Below are positions 33,798 to 42,650 of a stretch of 64,000 nucleotides of DNA, in pieces. Location: the NCBI RefSeq assembly GCF_013409865.1, contig NZ_JACCBM010000001.1, positions 3,534,001-3,598,000 on the forward strand, written 5' to 3'. A model generated the notes under the pieces. The model did no database searches and had not been told where the DNA came from. It saw only the letters and a program-made list of their open reading frames with translations. Position 1 is the stretch's first letter; each line of letters opens with the position of its first letter. Made by a program: the position numbers and the translations under genes. This DNA comes from Herbiconiux flava (GTDB taxonomy: Bacteria > Actinomycetota > Actinomycetes > Actinomycetales > Microbacteriaceae).

Positions 33798-35108
33798 TCA
33801 GGGCAGGGGCGGGAGGGGCGTGGCGTGCAGCCACGCCGCGAACAGGGGCGCCAGGGGGCGGCCCGCGACCGCGGCCGCGTGCGCCGTGAAGGCCGCGGTG
33901 TCGGCGCTGCCGTGGCGGTGGGCCGCCGTCCATGTGCGCAGCACCTCGAAGAACGCCGCGTCGCCGATCGTCAGGCGCAGGGCGTGCAGCGTCAGCGCCC
34001 CGCGCTTGTAGACGCGGTCGTCGAACATCGCGACCGGTCCGGGGTCGGCGACCACGAGGTCCTGCGGGGCGGCCGCGAGCATCCGGTGGTGCTCGCGGGC
34101 CAGCGCATCCGCCGAGGGGCCGCCCCGCTCCTCCGACCACAGCCACTCGGCGTAGCAGGCGAAGCCCTCGTTCAGCCAGATGTCGCGCCAGGCCTTCACA
34201 CCCACGCTGTTGCCGAACCACTGGTGCGCGAGCTCGTGCGCGATCAGCCGGTCGCTGCCGTGCCGACCGTCGACGTGGTTCGCCCCGAAGATCGCCATCG
34301 CCTGCGCCTCGAGCGGGATCTCGAGCTCGTCCTCGGTCACGACCACGGCGTAGCGGGAGAACGGGTACGGCCCGAACACCCGCGCGAAGAAGCCGATCAT
34401 GTCGGGCAGCCGGGCGAAGTCCTCGTCGACCCGCGCCCTGAGCTCGGCCGGGTGGTACCGGTCGACGGGCACGGGGCCCCGGCTCGACCGCACCGTGTAG
34501 TGCCCGATCTGCACGGTCGCGAGGTAGGCCGAGGTCGGAGCATCCTGTTCGTAGAGCCAGCTGCTGCGGCCGCTGCGACTGGTGCGCTCGATGAGCCGCC
34601 CGCTCGCGGCCACGGTGTAGCCCTCCTCCACGGCGACCCGGATGCGGTAGGCCGCCTTGTCCTCCGGCCGGTCGTTGCAGGGGAACCACGTCGACGAGCC
34701 GATCGGCTGCGACGCCGTGAGCACGCCGTCGGCGAGCTCCTCCCAGCCGAGCGGCCCCCAGGTGCTGCGGCGCGGACCCGGCCGACCGCCGTACTCGACC
34801 CGCACCGTGAAGCGCTGCCCGGCGGGGATCGGTGAGGGCGGCCGAACCGACAGCACGTGCGAGCTCTGCGACACCCGGGCAGGGCGGGCGCCGTCGACCT
34901 TCACCTTCGAGGCCTTGAGCTTGGAGAGCCCGAGGTCGATGCGGTCGAGGTCGACCACCGCCACGGCCGTGATCACGGCGACCCCGTCGAGCCGGTTCGT
35001 CTCGACCCGGTAGTCGAGGTCGAGGTCGTAGAGCTCGACCCGGTACGACCAGGTGCCGACGCCCGGCGTGTAGGGGTCGCCCGAGAAGGCGACGCCGCGG
35101 CCGGTCAC
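33798..35108 (-). CDS. M1 family zinc aminopeptidase, coupled to the Pls-type synthetase
   Basis: 436 residues from GTG 35106-35108, overlapping the synthetase stop by 4 bases. The beta-saddle N-domain is followed by the thermolysin-like catalytic domain: the zinc site HELAHQWFGN (about 289-298) and IWLNEGFACYAEWLW (third ligand Glu about 310). It lacks the long helical C-terminal domain of large M1 enzymes and has no signal peptide. The exopeptidase motif GAMEN is not obvious; DELEIPLEAQAMAIFG occupies that position. By coupling, it probably trims or recycles the product of the upstream NRPS, as aminopeptidase-type degrading enzymes do for epsilon-poly-lysine (inference). Confidence 0.88.
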   Translation of the reverse strand: MTGRGVAFSGDPYTPGVGTWSYRVELYDLDLDYRVETNRLDGVAVITAVAVVDLDRIDLGLSKLKASKVKVDGARPARVSQSSHVLSVRPPSPIPAGQRFTVRVEYGGRPGPRRSTWGPLGWEELADGVLTASQPIGSSTWFPCNDRPEDKAAYRIRVAVEEGYTVAASGRLIERTSRSGRSSWLYEQDAPTSAYLATVQIGHYTVRSSRGPVPVDRYHPAELRARVDEDFARLPDMIGFFARVFGPYPFSRYAVVVTEDELEIPLEAQAMAIFGANHVDGRHGSDRLIAHELAHQWFGNSVGVKAWRDIWLNEGFACYAEWLWSEERGGPSADALAREHHRMLAAAPQDLVVADPGPVAMFDDRVYKRGALTLHALRLTIGDAAFFEVLRTWTAAHRHGSADTAAFTAHAAAVAGRPLAPLFAAWLHATPLPPLP

Positions 35109-38100
35109 GAGCCGCCCTGCGCCGAGAGCGAGTCAGATCCAGGCCCAGACCCAGACCCAGGCGCAGCCGGCGCCGCGCCGGCACCCCGCCCCGCCAGTGC
35201 CGCCCACCGGTACTCGGCCGTCCGCACCTCGCGCCAGGGCCCGATCGGGTTCCCGCTCCAGCGGCTGCCGGCCGGCACGGTGTCGCCGCGCATCACGAGC
35301 GACGCGGGCCCCACGGTGCCGTCGGCGGCGATCCGCGCCGCCGGCAGGATGACGCTGTGCGGGCCGAGGGTCGCCCCCCGGTCGAGGTCAACGGTATCGA
35401 GGCTCATGATCCGATCATGGAACAGATGCGTCTGAACCACACATCCCCGGTTCACCGTCGACGCATCGGCGAGGGTGACGAGGTCGGCCTCGGGCAGCCA
35501 GTACGTCTCGCACCAGACGCCCTCGCCGATCCGCGCGCCGAGGCTCCGCAGCCACCAGACCAGCGCGGGGGTTCCGGTCGCGGCCTGCGCGAACCAGGGC
35601 GCCGCGACCATCTCGGTGAAGGTGTCGGCGACCTCGCTGCGCCAGACGAAGCTCGACCAGAGCGGATGCTCGCCCCGCCGGATCCGCCCGATCAGAACCC
35701 ATTTCGCCGCCGTGCTGACCCCCGCGGCCACCGCTCCGGCGACCAGCAGCACGACCCCGCTCAGCACCACCGCGAGCCACAGCCCCACGGAGGCGAGCGC
35801 GGCGAGCGCGAACACGGCCGCCAGCCCGATCGCGCAGGTGACGATCACGGGCACCACTCGCAGCAGCTCACACAGGATGCGCGCGACCCGCAGCCGCGCG
35901 GGCGGCGCGAAGGTGCGGCTGAGATCGCCCTCCGCGGCCGTGCGGCGCAGCCGCACCGGCGGCGAGCCGAGCCACGACGAGCCGTTCTTGGCCTTCCGCG
36001 GCGCCGACGAGAGCACGGCGACGAGGCCGTCGCGCGGCACCCGGTGCCCCGGCGCCGCCATGCCGGAGTTGCCGAGGAAGGCGCGTTCGCCGATCTCGGC
36101 GCGGGCCACGTGCATCCAGCCCCCGCCGAGCTCGTAGGAGGCCACGAGGGTGTCGTCGGCGAGGAACGCCCCGTCGCGCACCGTCGTCATCGCCGGGATC
36201 AGCAGCACCGTCGACGCCTCGACGTCCCGCCCGATGCGCGCACCGAGCAGCCGCAGCCAGACAGGGGTGAACAGCCCCGAGTAGAGCGGGAAGAGCAGCG
36301 TGCGGGCGAGGTCGAGCAGTCGCTCGGTCGACCAGATCTGCCAGCCCACGCGCCCGCGCACCGCGTGCACGCCCTCGGCGACCCCGAGGCCGAGCAGCCG
36401 CGTGATGCCGACGACGAGCACGGCCAGCACGACGCCGGCGACGAGGGTGCCGGGCACCACCGCGGCGAGGCTCCGGATGGCCGCGTCGCCGAGACCGCCC
36501 GCTCCCCGAGCGGCCGCCAGCACCACGAGGGCCCCGGCCGCGAAGGCGACGACGGGCACCAGCGCGAGCACCAGCGACGAGACGCCGTAGGCGATCAGCC
36601 ACGCGGGCCGGCGGGCCGGCCGCTCCTCGGGCCACCAGCCACGCGCCTTCCCGACCCGGGCGGCGGGCGAGCCGGCCCAGCGCTGACCCGACGGCACCCG
36701 GCCGAACACCGACGAGCCCGGCTCGATCTCGGCCCGCTTGCCGATGCGGGTGCCGGGCAGCAGCGTGCTGCGGGCCCCGATGCTGGATCCGGCCCCGATG
36801 CGCACCGCGCCGACGCGGAGCACGTCGCCGTCGACCCAGTACCCCGAGAGGTCGACCTCGGGCTCGACGGCGGCGCCCCGGCCGATGGTGAGGAAGCCGG
36901 TGACGGGCGGCAGGGCGTGCAGGTCGACGTCGTCGGCGATGCGGGCGCCGAGCGCACGGGCGTAGAGCGCGATCCAGGGAGCCCCGGCGAGGCTGACGGC
37001 CCCCACCTGATGGGCGATCTGCTCCGCGAGCCAGAGCCGCAGGTGCCAGGAGCCGCCCCGGGGATGATCACCCGGCTGAAGCCCGCGCAGCAGCAGCCGT
37101 GACGCCACGACCGAGATGCCCATCCGGCCGAACGGCGTGGCGAACAGCGCGAGCCCGACGATCAGCGCCCAGAGCGGCACGGTCGGCAGCCAGTCGAAGC
37201 CACCGAACGGCACCAGGATCGCGGAGGCCGTGAAGAGGTAGACCAGCCAGCGCAGCCCGGCGAGCACGAACAACGGGATGCCGAGCACGGTCTGCAGCAC
37301 CTGCATGCGGCGCGGGGTGGGCGCGACCGGCTCGCGGCCCGGCCCGGCCGGGGTACCCGCGGCATCCGCTTCGTCGGAGCGCGAGCGCAGCTCGTCGGCC
37401 ATCGCACCGAGCCGCGGGTGCGCGTAGACGTCGGCGACGGTGAACTCGGGGTCGATCTCGCGCACTCCGGCGACGAGCTGCGCCGCGGCCAGCGAGCCGC
37501 CGCCGAGGTCGAAGAAGTTCGACCGCTCGTCGGTGACGGATGCTCCGAGCACACCCGTCCACAGGGCCGCGAGGCGCGCCGTGAAGGGGTCGTCGATCCC
37601 GGGGGCGTCTCCCGCGCCGATCGGCGCGGCACCCGGGAGCGGCCACGGCAGCGCCTTCTTGTCGACCTTGCCCGAGACCCGAACGGGCAGCTCGTCGAGC
37701 ACGGCGATCAGCGGCACGAGCGCCGCGGGCAGCTCCTCGCGCAGGCGCGCGACGGCGGCCTCGCGGTCGAAACCCGGGGCCACGACGTAGCCGACGAGCA
37801 TCGCGGTGCCCGCCGCCGTCTGCTGCACGGTGACGGCGGCGCCCGCGACCCCCGGCAGCGCCTGCAGCGCGGCCTCGATCTCGCCGAGCTCGATCCGCCG
37901 GCCGCCGACCTTCACCTGGTCGTCGGCCCGGCCCTGGAAGACGAGCCCCTCGGGGTCGTAGCGCACGAGGTCGCCCGAGCGGTAGGCGCGCTCCCAGCCG
38001 AGCGACGGCATCGGCGCGTACTTCTCGGCGTCCTTGGCGGGGTCGAGGTAGCGGGCGAGCCCCACTCCCCCGATGATCAGCTCTCCGGATGCTCCGGGCG

Positions 38101-39151
38101 CGACCGGCTCGCCGTTCTCGTTCACCACCGCCAGCTCCCAGCCGTCCAGCGGCAGACCGATCCGCACGGGGCCGTCGCCGCCGAGAGGGGCGGCGCAGGC
38201 GACGACGGTGGCCTCGGTGGGGCCGTAGGTGTTCCAGACCTCGCGGCCCGGGGTGGCGAGGCGCTGGCCGAGCTCGGCCGGTACCGCCTCGCCGCCGAAG
38301 ATCAGCAGGCGCACGTTCTCGAGCGACTCCGCCGGCCAGAGTGCGGCGAGCGTCGGAACGGTCGAGACGACCGAGATGCCGCGGGCGGTGAGCCAGGGCC
38401 CGAGGTCCATACCGCTGCGGACGAGCGAGCGCGGGGCGGGCACGAGGCAGGCGCCGTGCGCCCAGGCGAGCCACATCTCCTCGCAGGAGGCGTCGAACGC
38501 CACCGACAGCCCCGCCAGCACCCGGTCGCCCGGGCCGAGCGGCTCGTCGACGACGAACAGGCGCGACTCGGCGTCGACGAAGGCCGCGGCCGAGCGGTGG
38601 CTGACGGCGACGCCCTTCGGGGTGCCGGTCGATCCCGAGGTGAAGATGATCCAGGCGTCGTCGGCCGGGGTGGGCGGCGAGAGCACGGGCAGGCTCGCCG
38701 TGCTCGGGTGGGGGTCCCGGGCATCCGCGTCGACGAGCGCGACCTCGGCGGCGGGCGCCGTGCGGGGGCGGTAGCGCAGCGAGCCGGTGAGCACCCCCAC
38801 CACGTCGGCCTCGCCGAAGACCAGCTCGGCGCGCTCCTCGGGGTCGTCGACGTCGACCGGCACGTACGCCGCCCCCGCCGCGAGCACCGCGAGGATGCCG
38901 ACGTACAGCTCGCGGTGGCCCGAGGCCATCCGCACGCCCACCCGGTCACCCCGCCGCACACCGGCGGCGTGCAGCTCGGCCGCGACGGAGATCACCCGCG
39001 CCATCAGCTCGCGGTAGCTCAGCGCGCCGTCGCCGTCGTCGAGGGCCGAGGCCTCGGGATGCGCGGCGACGGTCTCCCGCAGGATGTCGACGAGCGTGCG
39101 GGCCGGAGCGGCCAGCGCGCTCCGGTCGAGCGTGGGCTGCGCGGTGGTCAT
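35105..39151 (-). CDS. Pls/PosA-type membrane NRPS, poly-(basic amino acid) synthetase-like
   Basis: 1348 residues, close to the roughly 1300 of epsilon-poly-lysine synthetase. Domains: adenylation about 15-500 (IIFTSGSTGTPKGVAVSHRS, VWNTYGPTEATVVAC, YRSGDLVRYDPEGLVFQGRA, RVSGKVDKKALP); carrier about 530-605 (NFFDLGGGSLAAAQLV, Ser about 554); then three membrane-pair plus hexapeptide-repeat units (TM about 615-690, 850-920 and 1094-1160; acyltransferase-like LbH repeats about 737-830, 970-1067 and 1205-1300). The C-terminal modules of such enzymes join carrier-bound monomers into 25-35-mers. No condensation or thioesterase domain of classical type is present. Followed by the coupled M1 peptidase. 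Confidence 0.92.
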   Translation of the reverse strand: MTTAQPTLDRSALAAPARTLVDILRETVAAHPEASALDDGDGALSYRELMARVISVAAELHAAGVRRGDRVGVRMASGHRELYVGILAVLAAGAAYVPVDVDDPEERAELVFGEADVVGVLTGSLRYRPRTAPAAEVALVDADARDPHPSTASLPVLSPPTPADDAWIIFTSGSTGTPKGVAVSHRSAAAFVDAESRLFVVDEPLGPGDRVLAGLSVAFDASCEEMWLAWAHGACLVPAPRSLVRSGMDLGPWLTARGISVVSTVPTLAALWPAESLENVRLLIFGGEAVPAELGQRLATPGREVWNTYGPTEATVVACAAPLGGDGPVRIGLPLDGWELAVVNENGEPVAPGASGELIIGGVGLARYLDPAKDAEKYAPMPSLGWERAYRSGDLVRYDPEGLVFQGRADDQVKVGGRRIELGEIEAALQALPGVAGAAVTVQQTAAGTAMLVGYVVAPGFDREAAVARLREELPAALVPLIAVLDELPVRVSGKVDKKALPWPLPGAAPIGAGDAPGIDDPFTARLAALWTGVLGASVTDERSNFFDLGGGSLAAAQLVAGVREIDPEFTVADVYAHPRLGAMADELRSRSDEADAAGTPAGPGREPVAPTPRRMQVLQTVLGIPLFVLAGLRWLVYLFTASAILVPFGGFDWLPTVPLWALIVGLALFATPFGRMGISVVASRLLLRGLQPGDHPRGGSWHLRLWLAEQIAHQVGAVSLAGAPWIALYARALGARIADDVDLHALPPVTGFLTIGRGAAVEPEVDLSGYWVDGDVLRVGAVRIGAGSSIGARSTLLPGTRIGKRAEIEPGSSVFGRVPSGQRWAGSPAARVGKARGWWPEERPARRPAWLIAYGVSSLVLALVPVVAFAAGALVVLAAARGAGGLGDAAIRSLAAVVPGTLVAGVVLAVLVVGITRLLGLGVAEGVHAVRGRVGWQIWSTERLLDLARTLLFPLYSGLFTPVWLRLLGARIGRDVEASTVLLIPAMTTVRDGAFLADDTLVASYELGGGWMHVARAEIGERAFLGNSGMAAPGHRVPRDGLVAVLSSAPRKAKNGSSWLGSPPVRLRRTAAEGDLSRTFAPPARLRVARILCELLRVVPVIVTCAIGLAAVFALAALASVGLWLAVVLSGVVLLVAGAVAAGVSTAAKWVLIGRIRRGEHPLWSSFVWRSEVADTFTEMVAAPWFAQAATGTPALVWWLRSLGARIGEGVWCETYWLPEADLVTLADASTVNRGCVVQTHLFHDRIMSLDTVDLDRGATLGPHSVILPAARIAADGTVGPASLVMRGDTVPAGSRWSGNPIGPWREVRTAEYRWAALAGRGAGAAPAAPGSGSGPGSDSLSAQGGS

Positions 39152-39209
39152 GCGCCCATGGTGGCGACGTCAGGTGAACAGCAGGAGACGATCGGTGAAC
39201 GCCGCACCG

Positions 39210-40781
39210 TCAGCTGCCGAAGGCCCAGGGTTCACGGTCGCCGCGGAGGCGCGAGGCGAGGGCGGTCGCCTGCTCGTCGGTGAGCGAGGCGACGTAGTCC
39301 AGGATGCCGCGGGCCCGCCCGAAGCGCGCCAGGGCCACGGGGTCGGTCGTCGGGCGGCCGGCACCCCGACCCCCGGCACCCGGGGCGTCGGCGTCCTCGG
39401 GCAGCCACTCGGGAGCATCCGCCCGCAACCGGAAGTACCCGTCGGTCGCGAGCTCCACGAAGTCGAGCAGCTTCTGCGGAGCGCGGGCACCGTCGCGCGG
39501 GTCGTCGAGCCAGGAGTCGAGCTCGGTGACGAGGGTGTCGAGCACCCGCGCCTGGCCGCGCTGGTAGGTGGCGAAGTCGGGGCGGTCGATCACGAAGCGG
39601 GTGTGCACGAACTTCAGCACGGTCACGTCGTGCCAGGCGTCGGGCAGGAGGGACACATGGCCCGAGCGCACGTTCGGGTCGGCGAGCACGAGCACCGAGC
39701 GCTGCAGGCGGCCGATCCACGACGACACGAACGACTCGATCGCCCGCTCGGTCTGGCTGGAGCCGTCGAAGGGCACGGCCAGGAGGCCCTCCACGAGCTC
39801 GGTCGCGACGCGCTGCACCGAGGCGCGGAAGGTCTCGTCGCTGGCGATCCAGGGGTCGCGGGAGACGATGCGGCGGCGCAGCAGCTCGAGGGAGTGCCCG
39901 GGCGTGCGGTTCCACAGCTCGTCGGCGTCGAGGGCGGCGAGCGCCGTCTGATCGCGCAGGAAGGTGCGGAACTCCACGGCGACTGCGGCCTGCTGCAGCA
40001 CCCCGGCGCGGTAGAAGTCGTCGAGGTCGTGCAAGGAGTAGGCGATGTCGTCGGCGACGTCCATCACCGAGCACTCGACCGTCTGCTGCCAGGGAGCGAT
40101 CGCGTCGAAGCCACGGCGGGCGTCGAGCAGGTCGGCGAGGTCGAGGCTGTAGGCCGAGAACTTCGGCGGGGCGGTCTCCCAGCGACTCACGGTCGATCCG
40201 CGCGGCAGGAGAGTGGGATCGTCGGAGTCGATCTCGGGTCGGCAGAGGGTGCGGCCCCACGGGTACTTCAGCACCGCGGCGCGGGAGGCGGCGGTGAGGT
40301 TCAGCCCCTCCTCGACGGTCTCGCAGACGTCGAGCACCGAGAGGATGCGGAACGACTGCGCGTTGCCCTCGAAGCCCTCGGCCAGGCCGAGGCGGTCGCG
40401 GGCGAGCCGGTCGAGCACCTGCTCACCGAGGTGCCCGAACGGCGGGTGGCCGAGGTCATGGGCGCTGGCGGCCGCCTGCACCACGACCGGGTCGCAGCCG
40501 CCGAGGCGGTCGACGAGCTCGCGCTGGGCGGCATCCGTCGTGGTCAGCTGCATCGCGATGGCGCGGGCGACCGCGGTGACCTTGATCGAGTGGGTGAGCC
40601 GGTTGTGCACGACCTGGCCGACGCCCGACGGCGAGATGACCTGGGTCACGGCCGACAGCCGGGCGAAGTAGGGCGAGAAGCGGATGCGCTCGAGGTCGAC
40701 CCGGTACTCGGGGAACTCCTCGCCGGTGGCGAAGCGGTCGACGGGTTCGGCGATGCGTCGCCGGCGGCGGTTCTCGTCCAT
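39210..40781 (-). CDS. HD-domain deoxynucleoside triphosphate triphosphohydrolase-like protein
   Basis: 523 residues. The HD metal site is intact: TRLTH-type NRLTHSIKVTAVARAIA (about 59-75), SAHDLGHPPFGHLGEQVLDR (about 107-126) and VMDVADDIAYSLHDLDDFY (about 247-265). These are the family's H...HD...D residues that remove tripolyphosphate from dGTP or other dNTPs, limiting the nucleotide pool. A C-terminal extension beyond about 430 is low-complexity Gly/Ala. It is upstream of, and in the same direction as, the Pls-type gene, with 58 bases between. Confidence 0.88.
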   Translation of the reverse strand: MDENRRRRRIAEPVDRFATGEEFPEYRVDLERIRFSPYFARLSAVTQVISPSGVGQVVHNRLTHSIKVTAVARAIAMQLTTTDAAQRELVDRLGGCDPVVVQAAASAHDLGHPPFGHLGEQVLDRLARDRLGLAEGFEGNAQSFRILSVLDVCETVEEGLNLTAASRAAVLKYPWGRTLCRPEIDSDDPTLLPRGSTVSRWETAPPKFSAYSLDLADLLDARRGFDAIAPWQQTVECSVMDVADDIAYSLHDLDDFYRAGVLQQAAVAVEFRTFLRDQTALAALDADELWNRTPGHSLELLRRRIVSRDPWIASDETFRASVQRVATELVEGLLAVPFDGSSQTERAIESFVSSWIGRLQRSVLVLADPNVRSGHVSLLPDAWHDVTVLKFVHTRFVIDRPDFATYQRGQARVLDTLVTELDSWLDDPRDGARAPQKLLDFVELATDGYFRLRADAPEWLPEDADAPGAGGRGAGRPTTDPVALARFGRARGILDYVASLTDEQATALASRLRGDREPWAFGS

Positions 40782-40790
40782 CCGCCCAGC

Positions 40791-40856
40791 CTATTGCGCG
40801 GGCCCGATCCGGAAGCGCGGGCGCTATTGCGCGGGCCGGATCGGGCCGCGCGGGCG
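40791..40856. repeat. Tandem 33-base repeat
   Basis: Two adjacent 33-base copies (40791-40823 and 40824-40856), each starting CTATTGCGCGGGCC and ending GCGCGGGCG, agree at 29 of 33 positions. They sit between the divergent dGTPase-like and DUF4397 genes, where promoters for both must lie. Confidence 0.7.
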
Positions 40857-40965
40857 CCGTCCGGAAAAAGATCGCCCGAGGTGCATCCGAATCGCAGCGA
40901 CCGCGGGAAGAGCCTTTCGTAAGCAGTTTTCTCTCGGCCCCCCGGGGCTCGACCAGGAGGTACTC

Positions 40966-41811
40966 ATGCAGAAGAAGAAGATCCCCGCCGCCATCGCTGC
41001 CGGCGCGCTCATCGCCCTCGGCGGTTCGCTCGCCGGAGCACTGCCCGCCTCGGCCGCCGACGGCGACGCCAAGCTGTCGGTGCTGCACGCCGTCCCCGGC
41101 CTCACCGTCGACGTCTACGTCAACGACGCGCTGACGCTCGACGACTTCACCCCGGGCAGCCTCGCGGGCCCGCTCGACCTGCCGGCCGGCACCTACTCCG
41201 TGGCCATCACGGCGGCGGACGCGGCCGACGCCTCCGCCCCCGCCATCGGCCCGGTCGACCTGCAGCTGGCCGCCGGCGGCAACTACACCGCGGTCGCGCA
41301 CCTCACCACGGCCGGTGAGCCGACGGCGACGCTCTACACCAACGACACCTTGACGCTCGCCGCGGGCGAGGGCCGACTGACCGTGCGTCACGACGCCGCG
41401 GCTCCCGCGGTCGACGTGCTCGCGGGCGGCAGCGCCGTGGTGAGCAACCTGTCGAACCCCGACGAGAAGGTGCTGAACCTCCCGGCCGGCACCGTCTCGG
41501 CCTCGGTCGCGGCGACCGGCACCACCACCCCCGTGATCGGCCCGGCCGACGTGAACGTCGCTGAAGGCGTCAACACGATCGTCTACGCCTGGGGCAGCCT
41601 GGAGGACGGCAACCTCGCGCTGGCCGTGCAGACCATCGACGGCCTGCACTCCGACCCGAGCGGCGTACCCGCCGGATCGGCCGGTCTCGTGGCCACCAAC
41701 CGCCCGGCCGACCCGACCGGGCTCGCGATCGGCGCATCCGCTCTGCTGGTGCTCGCCGCCGGCGCGGGTGTCGCGCTCCGCCGCCGCAGCGTCGCGAAGG
41801 CAGCGCGCTGA
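40966..41811 (+). CDS. DUF4397 domain surface protein
   Basis: 281 residues from ATG 40966, with CAGGAGG upstream. A Sec signal peptide (MQKKKIPAAIAAGALIALGG, cleavage near ALPASAA) is followed by two DUF4397 units (LSVLHAVPGLTVDVYVNDAL and LTVRHDAAAPAVDVLAGGSA, each with a PAGTYSV or PAGTVSA strand). The C-terminus ends in a hydrophobic helix and RRRSVAKAAR, like a sorting signal, but no LPxTG is visible before it. It is probably an exported, membrane-held wall protein. The downstream class F sortase and sigma/anti-sigma pair form its usual genomic company. Confidence 0.85.
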   Translation: MQKKKIPAAIAAGALIALGGSLAGALPASAADGDAKLSVLHAVPGLTVDVYVNDALTLDDFTPGSLAGPLDLPAGTYSVAITAADAADASAPAIGPVDLQLAAGGNYTAVAHLTTAGEPTATLYTNDTLTLAAGEGRLTVRHDAAAPAVDVLAGGSAVVSNLSNPDEKVLNLPAGTVSASVAATGTTTPVIGPADVNVAEGVNTIVYAWGSLEDGNLALAVQTIDGLHSDPSGVPAGSAGLVATNRPADPTGLAIGASALLVLAAGAGVALRRRSVAKAAR

Positions 41812-41834
41812 CGCGGTCGGGCACCCGACGGGCC

Positions 41835-42521
41835 GTGGCGCGGGCGGGTGCACCCCTCGCCCTCGCCGCGGCCCTCGTCGCCGGGGTGGTGACCGGATGC
41901 TCTGCACCGGCGTCCACAGCCGTCACCGCCCCGGCGACCTCCCCCGACGGCTCCCCGGCGGCGGTCGCACCGACCGCCGCCCCCGCGCCCGCCTCCTCGC
42001 CCGCTGCCGTGGCGCCGGCCGTGCCCGAGGTGCCCCGCACCGACGCTGCGCTCCCCGCCTCGATCCCCGCCGTGCCCGAACCGGCGCGGGTCGAGGTGCC
42101 GGCACTCGGCATCGACGTGTCGGTGCTGCCCGAGGGCATCGACGACGCCGGAGCCCTGGCCCTGCCCGAGGACCCGGGGGTGGCCTCGTGGTACCGCTAC
42201 GGTCCGTCGCCGTTCGGCGACGCGGGATCGTCGGTGATCGCGGCGCACGTCGACTCGCTCGAGTACGGGCTCGGAGACTTCGCCTCGCTGGCCGGTGCGG
42301 CACCGGGAACCGAGGTCGTGGTGAGCGCCGTCGACGGCTCGACCACCGCGTTCGCCGTGGTCTCCGTCGAGACGGCCGACAAGACCGGAGTGCCCTGGGC
42401 CACCGTGTTCGACCGCACCGGAGAACCCCGGCTGACCCTGATCACCTGCGGAGGCGAGTTCGACTACGGCACGGGTCACTACCTCAGCAACGTCATCGTC
42501 ACGGCGGCACCGGTCACGTGA
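41835..42521 (+). CDS. Class F sortase
   Basis: 228 residues from GTG 41835. An N-terminal hydrophobic segment with VTGC suggests a lipoprotein or membrane anchor, then an Ala/Pro/Ser-rich spacer to about 70. The sortase core has RVEVPALGIDVSVLPEGIDD, the catalytic His in VIAAHVDSLEYGLGDF (about 139) and the catalytic Cys in LTLITCGGEFDYGTGHYLSN (about 201). The usual Arg after the Cys is not evident in this motif. Class F enzymes are poorly characterised actinobacterial transpeptidases; it follows the DUF4397 gene by 23 bases. Confidence 0.88.
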   Translation: MARAGAPLALAAALVAGVVTGCSAPASTAVTAPATSPDGSPAAVAPTAAPAPASSPAAVAPAVPEVPRTDAALPASIPAVPEPARVEVPALGIDVSVLPEGIDDAGALALPEDPGVASWYRYGPSPFGDAGSSVIAAHVDSLEYGLGDFASLAGAAPGTEVVVSAVDGSTTAFAVVSVETADKTGVPWATVFDRTGEPRLTLITCGGEFDYGTGHYLSNVIVTAAPVT

Positions 42522-42650
42522 GGCGGCGGCGACACTATGCTCGGACACACGACGGCCGTCGCGCCCACCGTGCCCGCTCGGCACGAGCTGCCCCCAGCCG
42601 CAGCAGAGCGGCGCGACGAGGCACCGCGACGACGAAGGCGATCCTCTGAC

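Noticed and set aside
40860..40925. SigK-type promoter (CCATCC ... CCGAAT) in front of the DUF4397 gene
   Set aside because: GCATCCGAAT is present but the two halves are adjacent rather than separated by about 16 bases, so the match is probably chance.
41680..41811. LPxTG sorting signal in the DUF4397 protein
   Set aside because: A hydrophobic helix and basic tail are present, but the residues before them (NRPADPTG) contain no LPxTG or close variant.
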